Both the position numbers and the translations under genes were made by a program. This document shows, one piece after another, positions 26,020 through 35,057 of a DNA stretch of 64,000 nt. The stretch is taken from assembly GCF_000745235.1 (NCBI RefSeq), contig NZ_JQNL01000001.1, forward strand, positions 3,094,001 through 3,158,000. Reading direction: 5' to 3'. The notes below the pieces were generated by a model that was not told the origin of the DNA, did no database searches, and was given only the letters and a program-made list of their open reading frames with translations. This DNA is from Luteibacter mycovicinus. GTDB taxonomy: Bacteria; Pseudomonadota; Gammaproteobacteria; Xanthomonadales; Rhodanobacteraceae. The stretch's first letter is position 1, and the number at the start of each line of letters is the position of its first letter.

Positions 26020-27252
26020 ATGTCTCTCCCATCCCTGGTTCCCCAACGCGGGCGGCGTTTCGCCGTGACGGCGCGGATTCTTTCCGCCGTCGTCTTCACC
26101 TTCATCTGCTACCTCTGCATCGGCATTCCGCTGGCCGTGCTGCCGGGTTTCGCACACCTGACGCTGGGGTACTCCACGGTTCTCGCCGGTCTGGCGGTCA
26201 GCGCGCAGTACCTCGCGACGCTGCTGAGCCGGCCGCACGCGGGACGGATGGCGGATGCGATGGGGCCGAAGCGCACGGTGCTCGCCGGTCTGGTGGTGCT
26301 TGCCCTTGCGGGCCTGTTCCTCGCTCTGGCCGCGCTGGTGCCGAAGATTCCCGCGTTGTCGCTGGTGCTGATCCTGCTCAGTCGTCTGGGCCTGGGGTTC
26401 GCCGAAAGCTGGGTCGGCACGGGCTCCATCACCTGGGGTATCGGCGGCATCGGCGGCGAGCACACTGCGCGCGTGATCTCGTGGAACGGCATCGCTACCT
26501 ACGGCGGGATCGCCCTGGGCGCGCCGCTTGGCGTGATCCTGGCCCGTGACTATGGCTTCATCGCGCTGGGCGTCATCTCCTTCGCGCTCGGTCTGGTGGC
26601 TCTCCCCATCGCCCTGGCCAAGGCGGCGGTGGCACCCAGCCACGGCGAGCGCCTGCCTTTCCGGAGCGTGCTCTCGCGGGTCATGCCTTATGGCGCCGGT
26701 CTGGCGCTGGGGTCGATCGGCTTCGGCTCGCTGTCGACCTTCGTGGCGCTTTACTACGCCAGCCGGGGCTGGGAGGGCGCCGCGGTGTCGCTGTCGGTCT
26801 TCGGCAGCTGCTTCATCGGCGTGCGCCTGGTGTTCGGCAATGCGGTGGATCGCTTCGGCGGCTACCGCGTTGCGATGGTCTCGCTGGCGGTGGAGGCGCT
26901 GGGCCTGATGGTGCTGTGGCTGGGCGTGACCCCGCACGCGGCCATGATCGGTGCGGCATTGACCGGCTCGGGCTTCGCCCTGCTGTTCCCGGCGCTGGGT
27001 GTGGAGGCGGTCAGCCGCGTCAGCACGCACAACCGGGGCGCGGCGCTCGGTGCGTATTCCGTCTTCCTCGACGTTGCCCTGGGCCTGACCGGTCCGGTCG
27101 GTGGATGGGTCGCAGGCATCTACGATTACCCGGCGATCTTCCTGCTGGCGGGTTTCGCCTCGATCGCGGCGGTGATCCTCTCCGCCTCGCTTTATCTGCG
27201 TTTTGGCCGCGATGGGAACGCACGCGGGAAACCGGCCGACGCAAGGGCATAA
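26020..27252 (+). CDS. MFS transporter (YhhS/YfcJ-like)
   Basis: A 410-residue membrane protein with 12 hydrophobic spans and the loop motif GRMADAMGPKRTV between spans two and three (major facilitator motif A variant). Glycine-rich spans (WGIGGIGGEHTARVISWNG) are typical of the YhhS/YfcJ group of small-molecule exporters. A TATAAT hexamer at 26005-26010 just upstream gives it its own likely promoter, so it is not simply part of the inositol operon. The substrate is unknown. Confidence 0.87.
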   Translation: MSLPSLVPQRGRRFAVTARILSAVVFTFICYLCIGIPLAVLPGFAHLTLGYSTVLAGLAVSAQYLATLLSRPHAGRMADAMGPKRTVLAGLVVLALAGLFLALAALVPKIPALSLVLILLSRLGLGFAESWVGTGSITWGIGGIGGEHTARVISWNGIATYGGIALGAPLGVILARDYGFIALGVISFALGLVALPIALAKAAVAPSHGERLPFRSVLSRVMPYGAGLALGSIGFGSLSTFVALYYASRGWEGAAVSLSVFGSCFIGVRLVFGNAVDRFGGYRVAMVSLAVEALGLMVLWLGVTPHAAMIGAALTGSGFALLFPALGVEAVSRVSTHNRGAALGAYSVFLDVALGLTGPVGGWVAGIYDYPAIFLLAGFASIAAVILSASLYLRFGRDGNARGKPADARA

Positions 27253-27282
27253 TGAGGTCCTGACCCCTCACGAGTTCCCTCC

Positions 27283-27675
27283 ATGCCCTACGATCGCAGC
27301 TGGACCGGCTTCGGCATCATCGGTGCCCTCGAAACCGGCGGTATCGCGCTGCTGGTCGGCTTCATCCTCTATGCGCTGGTCCGGGCGTTCGGCAAGAGCA
27401 ACGGCTGGAGCCATGGCAAGGACCTCAGCGTCGCGTTCGCCCTGTCGGTATTGCTCGCCGCCGGGCAGGACCTGTGGGACCTGTTCTATTTCAACTTCGT
27501 CCCCATCCAGTCGCCGACCCTGATCCGCCTGAAGCTGGCCGCGGTGCACGATCCCGACAGCATCGGCCTGCGCGTGTCGTTCGAACTGATGGGTGCGCTG
27601 ATCGGCGTCTGCCTCGGCTGGGCGATTTTCTCCGGCGGCTTCAAACAGCTGATGCACGGCATGCGCAACAGCTGA
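27283..27675 (+). CDS. Small membrane protein of unknown function
   Basis: A 130-residue protein with three hydrophobic spans (about 12-32, 48-62 and 100-120) linked by charged loops; no family recognised. It starts 30 bases after the MFS stop on the same strand and may be cotranscribed. The ribosome site is weak (CCCTCC only). Downstream is a REP-like repeat. Confidence 0.68.
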   Translation: MPYDRSWTGFGIIGALETGGIALLVGFILYALVRAFGKSNGWSHGKDLSVAFALSVLLAAGQDLWDLFYFNFVPIQSPTLIRLKLAAVHDPDSIGLRVSFELMGALIGVCLGWAIFSGGFKQLMHGMRNS

Positions 27676-27682
27676 CCGTCAA

Positions 27683-27707
27683 TGTAGAGCGCGCCCCGCG
27701 CGCGATT
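27683..27707 (+). repeat. REP-like repeat, copy 5
   Basis: TGTAGAGCGCGCCCCGCGCG followed by CGATT, with one G missing from the GTAGGAG head. Lies between convergent genes. Confidence 0.75.
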
Positions 27708-27733
27708 CAATCCGGCGACACGCGTGAATGCCG

Positions 27734-28495
27734 TCAGCGCGCATGCCCAAACATCCAGCTCCACAGCTCCGGCGTCGCATACGCCTTTTCCCACGAGCCA
27801 TGATTCACCCCCGGGAACTCGCTGTACTTCACCTCGGCCTTCCGCGCGAGCAGCGCCGCATTCATCTTGCGCGACTGCTCGGTCGGCACGACGTTGTCGT
27901 CGCCACCGTGGAAAATCCACACCGGCAGCTTGCCGATCTTCTGTGCGACCCACGCCGACGGATCGGTGCCCGCCGGTACACCGTGCACGTAAAGGCGCTG
28001 GCCTTCGCCTTCCAGCGGCGTCACTCCGCCACAGATGATCGCCGCCGCGGCGAACGTCCCGGGATGATCCACCGCCAGCTGCCATGAGCCGAAGCCGCCC
28101 ATCGAAAGGCCGGTCAGGTAGAGGTGCTTACGGTCGCCATGGAACTCGCTGATGCTCTTTTCCATCGCCGCCATCGCCATGTCGGCATCGGCCTTGTCGG
28201 TCCAGGCGGTATCGTCCGGGGCCTGGGGCATCACGACCACCGCCGGAAAATCCATGTGCTGCTTCAGCCACGGCGGCAGGCCTTGCGACATCTGCTTCTG
28301 GTTGTCGCTGCCGCGCTCGCCGCTGCCATGCAGGAACAGCACGACGGCCGGGTGGGGCTTGATGTCGGCGGGGACGAAGACCTGATAACGGTAGGTCTTG
28401 CCGGCGACGTCGACGCTGCGCTCGACGAACTGCGCGGGCGCGGCGGAGGCGCCGACGGCGGTCATGGCGGTGAGGAAGGCGAGGGTGCGGAGCAT
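27734..28495 (-). CDS. Secreted esterase / PHB-depolymerase-like serine hydrolase
   Basis: A 253-residue alpha/beta hydrolase. A short signal peptide (residues 1-19, SAAPA) is followed by the oxyanion segment VLFLHGSGERG, nucleophile elbow GLSMGGFGS, Asp in FHGGDDNVVP and His in NHGSWEKAY. The layout matches feruloyl/acetyl esterase and poly-hydroxybutyrate depolymerase-like proteins; substrate uncertain. The ATG at 28495 is taken because it opens directly on the leader; an upstream opening runs through REP repeats. Confidence 0.85.
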   Translation of the reverse strand: MLRTLAFLTAMTAVGASAAPAQFVERSVDVAGKTYRYQVFVPADIKPHPAVVLFLHGSGERGSDNQKQMSQGLPPWLKQHMDFPAVVVMPQAPDDTAWTDKADADMAMAAMEKSISEFHGDRKHLYLTGLSMGGFGSWQLAVDHPGTFAAAAIICGGVTPLEGEGQRLYVHGVPAGTDPSAWVAQKIGKLPVWIFHGGDDNVVPTEQSRKMNAALLARKAEVKYSEFPGVNHGSWEKAYATPELWSWMFGHAR

Positions 28496-28520
28496 GGACT
28501 GAATCCCGTCGGGTACCAAT

Positions 28521-28607
28521 GTAGGAGCGCGCCCTGTGCGCGACATGTTCTTGCGTTGTCTCTCAAGGCTCTCGCGAAAAGGTGTCGCGCGCAAGGCGCG
28601 CTCCTAC
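28521..28607. repeat. REP-like inverted pair (copies 6 and 7)
   Basis: GTAGGAGCGCGCCCTGTGCG (from 28521) and its inverse, ending AGGCGCGCTCCTAC (28584-28607), face each other upstream of the esterase gene. Confidence 0.8.
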
Positions 28608-28647
28608 AGGCGAAGGGAGACAGGGCCGTCGGTCGCATGCGTGCCCG

Positions 28648-30069
28648 TTAGAGCACCGGATCGAACAGCCGGGCCACATGCAAGGCCACCCGCCGCAGGT
28701 ACGACAGCCGCCGGTAGTCATTGGCATTGACCTCGTCGGACTTCGCGAAATCCGCTTCCAGCATGGCTTCGACCTCACCCGCGAACGCCTCATCGACATT
28801 CAGCGCCGCAATCTCGAAGTTCAGCCGGAAACTTCGGTTATCCAGGTTCATGCTGCCCACCACCGCCGTGTCCTCGTCGATCAGCATCACCTTCTGATGG
28901 ACGAAGCCGGGCTGGTAACGAAACATGCGAATACCGGCGACGATCGCCTCGTGCGCATACAGCGTGCTCGCCATGAACACCGTGCGGTGGTCCGGCCGGC
29001 TGGGAATCAGGATGCGCACGTCCACCCCGCGGAACACGGCAAGCCGTAACGCGGCGAATACGGACGGGTCCGGCACGAAGTAAGGCGTGGTGATCCATAC
29101 GCGCCGCCGCGCCGCATGAATGACCTGGGTGAAGAACAGCGAGCAGCTCTCCTGCCGGTCCGCGGGCCCGGTCGCCACGATCATCGTCGACGCACGGCCG
29201 CACCGCTCCGGCGGCGGCAGCGAGGGAGGGCGTTCCCCGGTGACCCAGTACCAGTCTTCGGCGAACACGCGCTGCAGATCGGCCACGGCGGGCCCCTCGA
29301 TCTGCATATGCGTATCGCGCCAGGGTGATAGCGGCGGGTTCGCGCCAAGGTACTCGTCACCCGCGTTGAGCCCGCCGACGAAACCACGCTCGCCATCGAC
29401 CACGAGTACCTTGCGGTGATTGCGGAAGTTGAGCTGGAAGCGGTTGCGCCAGCGTCGCGTGGCGAAGCGACGGACCTCGACACCGCCCGAGCGCAGCGAT
29501 TCCACATAGCGGTCGGGCAGGGCATGGCTGCCGATGCCGTCATAAAGCAGGCAGACCTGCACGCCCGCCGCGGCGCGCTCGAGCAACGCGTCGCGCAGTC
29601 GACGGCCCAGAACGTCGTCGTGAATGATGAAGAACTGCACCAGCACGTAGCGCTCGGCCCGGGCGATGGCGGCGAACATGGCGGTGAAGGCGGCTTCCCC
29701 GTCGATATGCAGGGCCAGGGCGTGCCCCCCGTGCATCGCGCTGTTGATCATCCGCCCGATCGCGTCGTAGCGGTCGTCGTGTACCGGGACCGACGGCGCG
29801 AGCAGGCCGGTGTGGCCCGGATGCGCGGCTTCTTCGTGCAGCATGAAGAAGCGCGCCTGACGCTGGCGATGCAGGTCGACGTAGCCGCCGAAGTGGCTGG
29901 CGCCGAGAAACAGATAAGGCACCAGCGTGACGTAGGGAACGAGGACCAGCCCGAGCACCCACGCGAAGGCGCCCTGCGCCGTGCGGGCGTTCATGACCGC
30001 GTGCATGGCGGCGAGCACGCCCGCGGCATGCAGGCATAGCGCGGCGATGGCGATGAGCGTGGCGATCAT
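28648..30069 (-). CDS. cls: Cardiolipin synthase (phospholipase D family)
   Basis: A 473-residue membrane enzyme that joins two phosphatidylglycerols to cardiolipin. Two N-terminal membrane spans (residues 1-20 and 30-55) precede two HKD domains: HRKVLVVD with GGLNAGDEY, and HQKVMLIDEDTAVVGS followed by MNLDNRS. The C-terminal tail is usual for ClsA-type proteins. Start at the ATG at 30069; the frame stays open upstream but that part is low-complexity and antisense to the MFS gene. Divergent from the MFS gene with a palindrome between them. Confidence 0.92.
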   Translation of the reverse strand: MIATLIAIAALCLHAAGVLAAMHAVMNARTAQGAFAWVLGLVLVPYVTLVPYLFLGASHFGGYVDLHRQRQARFFMLHEEAAHPGHTGLLAPSVPVHDDRYDAIGRMINSAMHGGHALALHIDGEAAFTAMFAAIARAERYVLVQFFIIHDDVLGRRLRDALLERAAAGVQVCLLYDGIGSHALPDRYVESLRSGGVEVRRFATRRWRNRFQLNFRNHRKVLVVDGERGFVGGLNAGDEYLGANPPLSPWRDTHMQIEGPAVADLQRVFAEDWYWVTGERPPSLPPPERCGRASTMIVATGPADRQESCSLFFTQVIHAARRRVWITTPYFVPDPSVFAALRLAVFRGVDVRILIPSRPDHRTVFMASTLYAHEAIVAGIRMFRYQPGFVHQKVMLIDEDTAVVGSMNLDNRSFRLNFEIAALNVDEAFAGEVEAMLEADFAKSDEVNANDYRRLSYLRRVALHVARLFDPVL

Positions 30070-30095
30070 GCGCCGGGGTCTCCACTTTCCAGTTT

Positions 30096-30115
30096 GCGAC
30101 AACAGTGTTTGTCGC
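30096..30115. promoter_or_regulatory. Palindromic operator candidate GCGACAA-N6-TTGTCGC
   Basis: Perfect seven-base arms around CAGTGT, placed in the divergent region between cardiolipin synthase and the MFS exporter. No regulator gene is adjacent. Confidence 0.5.
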
Positions 30116-30184
30116 GGTTGAGTGTTTTTACACGAATGGCTCGCGAGGACAATGGACGTCATCGCTTTCCATCGAGCCCGTCCC

Positions 30185-31369
30185 ATGCATGCCTCTTCGT
30201 CCCGCCTGCCTTTGCTGGCACTTGCGGTGGCCGCGTTCGCCATCGGTACCACCGAGTTCGTGATCATGGGCCTGCTGCCCGAAGTCGCCGCCGACCTGAA
30301 AGTAGGCATCCCGGAGGCCGGCATGCTGGTCTCCGGGTACGCCCTCGGCGTGGCGGTCGGCGCCCCCCTGCTGGCCGCGCTGACGGCGAAGCTGGAACGC
30401 AAGCGCGCTCTGCTGCTGTTGATGGGCCTGTTCATCCTCGGCAACCTGCTCTGCGCCATCGCTCCGAATTACGAGGTGCTGATGGGTGCCCGCGTGGTCG
30501 CCGCGTTCTGCCACGGCTCGTTCTTCGGAATCGGCGCCATCGTGGCTGCCCATCTCGTGCCGGCCAACCAGCGGTCGCGAGCCATCGCTTTGATGTTCGC
30601 CGGCCTGACCCTTGCGAACGTGCTCGGCGTTCCCTTCGGTACGTTTCTGGGCCAGTGGGCGGGCTGGCGCTCGACCTTCTGGGCGGTGACGGTGCTCGGA
30701 GTGATCGCGACGATCGCGGTGGCCCGGCTGGTCCCGGCGCTGCCCCACCTCAAGGCCCCGAACATGGCGCGCGAGCTTCGCGTACTGCGCGAACCGCAGG
30801 TACTGATCGCCCTGGCGATGACCGTGCTCGGTTTCGGCGGCGTCTTCACCGTGTTCACCTATATCGCGCCGATCCTGCAACAGGAATCGCACGTGAGCCC
30901 GCACTGGACGGGAGCGGTGCTGGTGCTGTTCGGTCTGGGCACGACGATCGGCAACATGCTCGGCGGGCGTCTGGCGGACTGGAAACTGATGCCGTCGCTG
31001 ATCGGCATCCTCGTGGTGTTGTCGCTGCTGCTGGCGGTGTTCGCCTGGACGATGCATTCGACCGTGGGCGCCATCGTCACCGTATTCGTCTGGGGGATCG
31101 CCGCGTTCGCCACCGTGGCGCCGCTGCAATCCCGCGTGGTGCATGTGGCGGGCGATGCGCCCAACCTCGCCTCGACGCTCAATATCGCCGCGTTCAACCT
31201 CGGTAACGCCGGCGGCGCATGGCTTGGCGGCGCGGTGCTGGCCGCCGGGTTCCCGATGCCGACGGTAAGTCTGGCGGGCGCTGCGGTTACCGTCACGGGG
31301 CTGCTTGCTACGATGGTCAGTGTCGCCCTGGAGCGCCGCGCCTCACCGGCGGTGCCCGCAGGCACCTGA
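30185..31369 (+). CDS. DHA1-type MFS efflux transporter (AraJ/YdhP-like)
   Basis: A 394-residue protein with 12 membrane spans. It opens with the DHA1 signature FAIGTTEFVIMGLLPEVAADL and has motif-A-like sequence LTAKLERKRALL and the late FNLGNAGGAWLGG stretch, all typical of the AraJ/YdhP group of drug or sugar exporters. The start is uncertain: ATG 30185 has no clear ribosome site, while an in-frame ATG at 30152 has GAGG three bases before it and would add 11 residues. A quinone-reductase-like gene follows 22 bases later. Confidence 0.9.
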   Translation: MHASSSRLPLLALAVAAFAIGTTEFVIMGLLPEVAADLKVGIPEAGMLVSGYALGVAVGAPLLAALTAKLERKRALLLLMGLFILGNLLCAIAPNYEVLMGARVVAAFCHGSFFGIGAIVAAHLVPANQRSRAIALMFAGLTLANVLGVPFGTFLGQWAGWRSTFWAVTVLGVIATIAVARLVPALPHLKAPNMARELRVLREPQVLIALAMTVLGFGGVFTVFTYIAPILQQESHVSPHWTGAVLVLFGLGTTIGNMLGGRLADWKLMPSLIGILVVLSLLLAVFAWTMHSTVGAIVTVFVWGIAAFATVAPLQSRVVHVAGDAPNLASTLNIAAFNLGNAGGAWLGGAVLAAGFPMPTVSLAGAAVTVTGLLATMVSVALERRASPAVPAGT

Positions 31370-31391
31370 TACCCGTTCCCAGGAGTAACGC

Positions 31392-32405
31392 ATGAAAGCC
31401 GTCGTCTACCGCAAGTCGCTGCCCGTCGCCGATACGCAAAGCCTGCTGGATGTCGAGCTGCCGGACCCCTCGCCGGGCGCCCGCGATTTGCTGGTCAGGG
31501 TCGAGGCCGTCTCGGTCAATCCGGTGGATACCAAGATCCGCCGCAACGTCGACCCCGCCGGTGCCGACAAGGTCCTTGGCTGGGATGTCGCCGGTACGGT
31601 GATGGCGGTCGGCGACGAGGTCACTCGGTTCAAGGTGGGCGACAGCGTCTGGTACGCGGGCGAGCTGGAGCGTCCCGGTGGCAACAGCGCGCTGCACGTG
31701 GTCGACGAACGCATCGTCGGCCGCAAGCCGTCGACGTTTTCTATGGCCGAGGCGGCGGCACTTCCGCTCACGGCACTGACCGCGTGGGAGCTGATGTTCG
31801 ATCACATGGGCATCCCACATGGCACGACGGGCCGCCCCGCGACCCTGCTGGTCGTCGGCGCCGCCGGCGGTGTGGGCTCCATCGCGGTGCAGCTGGCCCG
31901 CCGGCTCACCGGCCTGACGGTGATCGGTACCGCATCGCGCCCCGAGACGCGTGCGTGGGTCGAGTCGATGGGTGCGCATCACGTGGTGGACCACTCGAAG
32001 CCGCTGGCCGACGAAGTGCGCGCGGTCGCTCCGGAGGGCGTCGACTACGTGCTCAGCCTGACCGCCACCGAGAAGCACTATGCCGCGCTGGTCGACGTGC
32101 TCAAGCCGCAGGGCAAACTCGGCCTGATCGACGACCCGGCCGAGGCGATCGACGTACGCCTGATGAAGCGCAAGAGCCTCTCGTTGTACTGGGAGTTCAT
32201 GTACGCGCGGTCGATGTATCGCACCGACGACATGGCCGAGCAGGGTCGCATCCTCGACGAGGTGGCCAATCTGGTCGACGCGGGCGTCATCCGCACCACC
32301 GTGCGAGAGAACCTGGGCACGGTGAATGCGGACAACCTGCGTCGCGCGCACGCTTTGCTCGAGAGCGGCAAGGCGATCGGAAAAATTGTCCTGGAAGGAT
32401 TCTGA
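31392..32405 (+). CDS. Zinc-independent alcohol dehydrogenase / quinone oxidoreductase family protein
   Basis: A 337-residue MDR-superfamily protein. It has a GroES-like N-terminal domain (VEAVSVNPVDTKIR, GWDVAGTVMAVGDEV) and a Rossmann domain with VVGAAGGVGSIAVQLAR. The zinc-ligand cysteines are missing, as in QOR/zeta-crystallin. It likely reduces quinones or enones with NADPH. AGGAG six bases before the ATG. It follows the MFS exporter closely, suggesting one operon for detoxification (inference). Confidence 0.9.
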   Translation: MKAVVYRKSLPVADTQSLLDVELPDPSPGARDLLVRVEAVSVNPVDTKIRRNVDPAGADKVLGWDVAGTVMAVGDEVTRFKVGDSVWYAGELERPGGNSALHVVDERIVGRKPSTFSMAEAAALPLTALTAWELMFDHMGIPHGTTGRPATLLVVGAAGGVGSIAVQLARRLTGLTVIGTASRPETRAWVESMGAHHVVDHSKPLADEVRAVAPEGVDYVLSLTATEKHYAALVDVLKPQGKLGLIDDPAEAIDVRLMKRKSLSLYWEFMYARSMYRTDDMAEQGRILDEVANLVDAGVIRTTVRENLGTVNADNLRRAHALLESGKAIGKIVLEGF

Positions 32406-32408
32406 CAA

Positions 32409-32565
32409 CCGGCAGGAGCGCGCCCCCTCGAGCGCGCATGAGCGTGCCCCCCGCGCGCGCGTAGGAGCGCGCCCCGCGCGCGAAAAGCCAACAAGGCGGC
32501 GACGCAGAACACTCCCTGTTGCGCGCAGGGCACCCCCCTGTCGCGCGCAAGGCGCGCTCCTACAT
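32409..32565. repeat. Cluster of REP-like repeats (copies 8-10 and degenerate pieces)
   Basis: Forward copies start at about 32413 (CAGGAGCGCGCC) and 32461 (GTAGGAGCGCGCC), and a reverse copy ends GGCGCGCTCCTACA at 32541-32564; degenerate GCGCGC pieces lie between. They fill the whole gap between convergent genes; a stem between copies may serve as a terminator. Confidence 0.8.
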
Positions 32566-33933
32566 TTAGTCGATTAGCATGGTGGCGACGTTCTGCGCCT
32601 GCTTGCGGATTTCCGGGATGGCGGTGGACTCCCACAGCGTCCCGCGCAGCATGCTCCCGATGGCGAACAGGTTGGCGCGCGCCTTGCCGTTGCCATCGAG
32701 CAGGTGGCCGTCAGGCACGGCGCGGAGGCCCATGCCCAGCGGATCGGGCTGGACGAGCCCGTCGACCACCAGCTGGCGCACGAGACGATGCTCCGTGCGC
32801 TGAGTGTCGGTATTCAGGCCGACGGTCTGGATGACCAGATCGTAAGACTCCGTGGATTCGCCACCGCCTGGCAGGGCGCGCACGACATCCAGGTTGCCTT
32901 CCTGCGACAACCTCACCGCGCGCATGCGACCGCGGCCGCGCTCGAAACGGCCCTCGGCTTCGAGCTTCGCCACCGACGCGGCCACCTGCGGCGGCATGCG
33001 ATGGCGTGCACGTTCCCATGCCCAGCGCGCATGACGCAGGAAGCGGGCACGCTCGGCGGCAGGTAGCTCGCGCCACAGACCCTGGGTATGCGGACGCATG
33101 CCGTCGACGACCGTGCGCCAGTCTTCCGCGCCGGCCGTGGCTTCGCGCAGGCGGCGCAGCCAGGCACGGACGTTGGGATCGTCCCGCATGGCTTCGATGA
33201 GTTCGGTGCCGTCATCCGTGGGCGCCGACGCGGCGGCCAGGTGCGGCTCGGGCAGCTTGCCGTGGCGCGACAGAGCGGTGAAGTGCGCCTTCGGCCAATG
33301 CGCCGACAGCTCCAGCAGGACGTCCACCGCGGTCAGGCCGAGGCCGATCACCAGCACGCGCAACGGACGGTCGTCGTCCTGCGCCGCGGCCATGAACGGC
33401 CAGGGATCCGTCACGTAACGACCGCTGGCGATCGCGGCGTCTTCCACGCCCGCGAGGGGGCGCGGGGGCAGGGAGCCGATCGCCAGCACCGCCGCGTCCG
33501 CGCGCGACGTTTCATCGCCGAAGCCGATGGTGACGCCTTCGGACGAGGGCACCAGTGAGTCGGCTTCGAACGGATGCACGTTGATATCGTGCCCGAACGA
33601 ACGGGCATTCATGACCGCCTGCTCGACGCGCGAGCGCAGGAAATCGCCGTACAGCCTGCGCGGCAGGAAGTCGGAGCCTTTCACCTTCGGGTCGAGACCC
33701 TGGGCGTACTCGAGAAAACCGCCGGGTTTGCTGACGAACATGCCCATGGACGCCGCGCGGACGTTGAGCAGATGACGCCCGGAGGGCGTGCCGTAGGCGA
33801 CACCGCGCCCGGCATCCGGCGCGCCGGCATACCAGTCCAGATGCAAGGGCTGGGGCGTACGCCGCTCCAGCAACTCACTTACCAGCGTCGCCGCTGCAGC
33901 GCCACCGCCGATGATGGCGACTTTATGAAACAT
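32566..33933 (-). CDS. FAD/NAD(P)-binding protein (lysine/ornithine monooxygenase-like fold)
   Basis: A 455-residue flavoprotein of the FAD-NAD(P)-binding (NAD_binding_9) family. It has the dinucleotide motif VAIIGGGAAAATLVSELL at the start, VAYGTPSGRHLLNVRA, a second glycine motif VLVIGLGLTAVDVLLEL, and the C-terminal ATG-like segment LFAIGSMLRGTLWESTAIPEIR. Such proteins are often called hydroxyacylglutathione- or CDO-linked oxidoreductases, but the reaction is not established. It lies 46 bases downstream of a cysteine-dioxygenase-like gene on the same strand, so probably one operon. Confidence 0.85.
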   Translation of the reverse strand: MFHKVAIIGGGAAAATLVSELLERRTPQPLHLDWYAGAPDAGRGVAYGTPSGRHLLNVRAASMGMFVSKPGGFLEYAQGLDPKVKGSDFLPRRLYGDFLRSRVEQAVMNARSFGHDINVHPFEADSLVPSSEGVTIGFGDETSRADAAVLAIGSLPPRPLAGVEDAAIASGRYVTDPWPFMAAAQDDDRPLRVLVIGLGLTAVDVLLELSAHWPKAHFTALSRHGKLPEPHLAAASAPTDDGTELIEAMRDDPNVRAWLRRLREATAGAEDWRTVVDGMRPHTQGLWRELPAAERARFLRHARWAWERARHRMPPQVAASVAKLEAEGRFERGRGRMRAVRLSQEGNLDVVRALPGGGESTESYDLVIQTVGLNTDTQRTEHRLVRQLVVDGLVQPDPLGMGLRAVPDGHLLDGNGKARANLFAIGSMLRGTLWESTAIPEIRKQAQNVATMLID

Positions 33934-33979
33934 GCTTTTGGTCCTTCGCCCGATGGCTGGGGTGGAGGGCCGTAGACCG

Positions 33980-34558
33980 TCAGGCCGTCAGGCGTCCCGC
34001 GATGATCGATTGCCTCGGTCGTGCGATCCAGTGTCCCGAAGGACCGGGCTGCTCATACGCGAGGTACTGTGCCAGATCGCCACCGTACACGTGAAGCGTG
34101 AGGGCCGTGTCATGCCGCGACAAATTGCGGCAGCGATGGGCATGGGTGTCCGTCGAGTCGAACCAGGTCGCGTCGCCCGGGCCCAGCCAGGTGCGGCCGA
34201 TACTGCGAAGCGAATGCCGGTCCTCGCCCTTTTCAAACGATTCGACCTCGAGTGCGCCCGAGATGGTGGCCTCGAGGCCCCACAACCCGCCGTGATCGTG
34301 CACGGGCGTGGCGTAGCCGGGCGGCCAGACCATGATCATCACGCTGACCGCCGGCTTCGACCGCTCGGCCAGGATCCACCGCTCGAAGCCCTTCCGGCGT
34401 TCGCGCAGCGGGCCGAGCAGATCGGTCAGCGCATTACTGTGTGCGTGGAGCGCACGACCGACCTCCCGCCCCATGGAGGCGAGATCCGGGTGCCCCACAT
34501 CCGACAGGTCGAACGCGATGTCGCGCAAGGCCCTGACGATGGAAAAACGCTTACCCAT
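33980..34558 (-). CDS. Cysteine dioxygenase-like cupin protein
   Basis: A 192-residue cupin. The first metal motif is TPVHDHGGLWGLEATISG (His-X-His and Glu) and the second His is in THAHRCRNL, matching the type-I cysteine dioxygenase/PCO family (3-His iron site; the Glu here replaces the Cys that forms the Cys-Tyr crosslink in eukaryotes). VYGGDL near the C-terminus supplies the conserved Tyr region. It should oxidise a thiol such as cysteine to the sulfinate; substrate not certain. Operon with the flavoprotein gene. Confidence 0.85.
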   Translation of the reverse strand: MGKRFSIVRALRDIAFDLSDVGHPDLASMGREVGRALHAHSNALTDLLGPLRERRKGFERWILAERSKPAVSVMIMVWPPGYATPVHDHGGLWGLEATISGALEVESFEKGEDRHSLRSIGRTWLGPGDATWFDSTDTHAHRCRNLSRHDTALTLHVYGGDLAQYLAYEQPGPSGHWIARPRQSIIAGRLTA

Positions 34559-34721
34559 GTGCTGGGCCGTCCCAAGAATCGACTGGCGGGAAGTGGAGCA
34601 TGGCGTCCGTTAAACCCTCGTAACCCCGCGCTTTCGACTGACGCTTTAAACCTTCGATTCCGTACGTGCATCCAAGGCCATGAACCCGCCCACCGGGCGG
34701 CCTTCCACGGAGTGCAACGCC

Positions 34722-35015
34722 ATGATCGTCCTGACCTCGCTTGTCGTAATGGCCGCCGGCTTCTGGCTGGTATTCGCCCTCATCGGCGCGGTGCTGAAGC
34801 TGGTCTTCGGCATCATCGGCGGCGTTTTCAGCGTGTTCGCCAGTCTGATCGGTGCCGCCATCGGTGGGCTGGCCTTGCTCCTTGTCGCTCCGATGGTCGC
34901 CCTGGCCCTGATCCCGGTGCTGTTGCCGGTCGCCGCGCTGGCGCTGATCGTCTGGGCCGTCGCACGCGCCACCCGCCGTCGCCCGGACGTGGTGGTGATG
35001 CCCGCCTCGCGTTGA
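34722..35015 (+). CDS. Small hydrophobic membrane protein
   Basis: A 97-residue protein that is almost all hydrophobic: glycine/alanine/valine-rich spans at about 2-25, 27-50 and 52-82, then a basic tail ARATRRRPD. No family recognised. The ATG at 34722 has GGAG nine bases upstream; an in-frame ATG 42 bases earlier lacks a site. Alone between divergent and convergent neighbours. Confidence 0.7.
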   Translation: MIVLTSLVVMAAGFWLVFALIGAVLKLVFGIIGGVFSVFASLIGAAIGGLALLLVAPMVALALIPVLLPVAALALIVWAVARATRRRPDVVVMPASR

Positions 35016-35021
35016 GCATGA

Positions 35022-35045
35022 AGGGGAGCGACGGGCGTCGCTCCC
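35022..35045. terminator. Hairpin between convergent genes
   Basis: The stem AGGGGAGCGAC / GTCGCTCCCCT has a short loop and begins 6 bases after the stop of the small membrane protein gene. No T-run follows, so it may act only as an mRNA 3' hairpin. Confidence 0.6.
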
Positions 35046-35057
35046 CTCGCCTTGACC

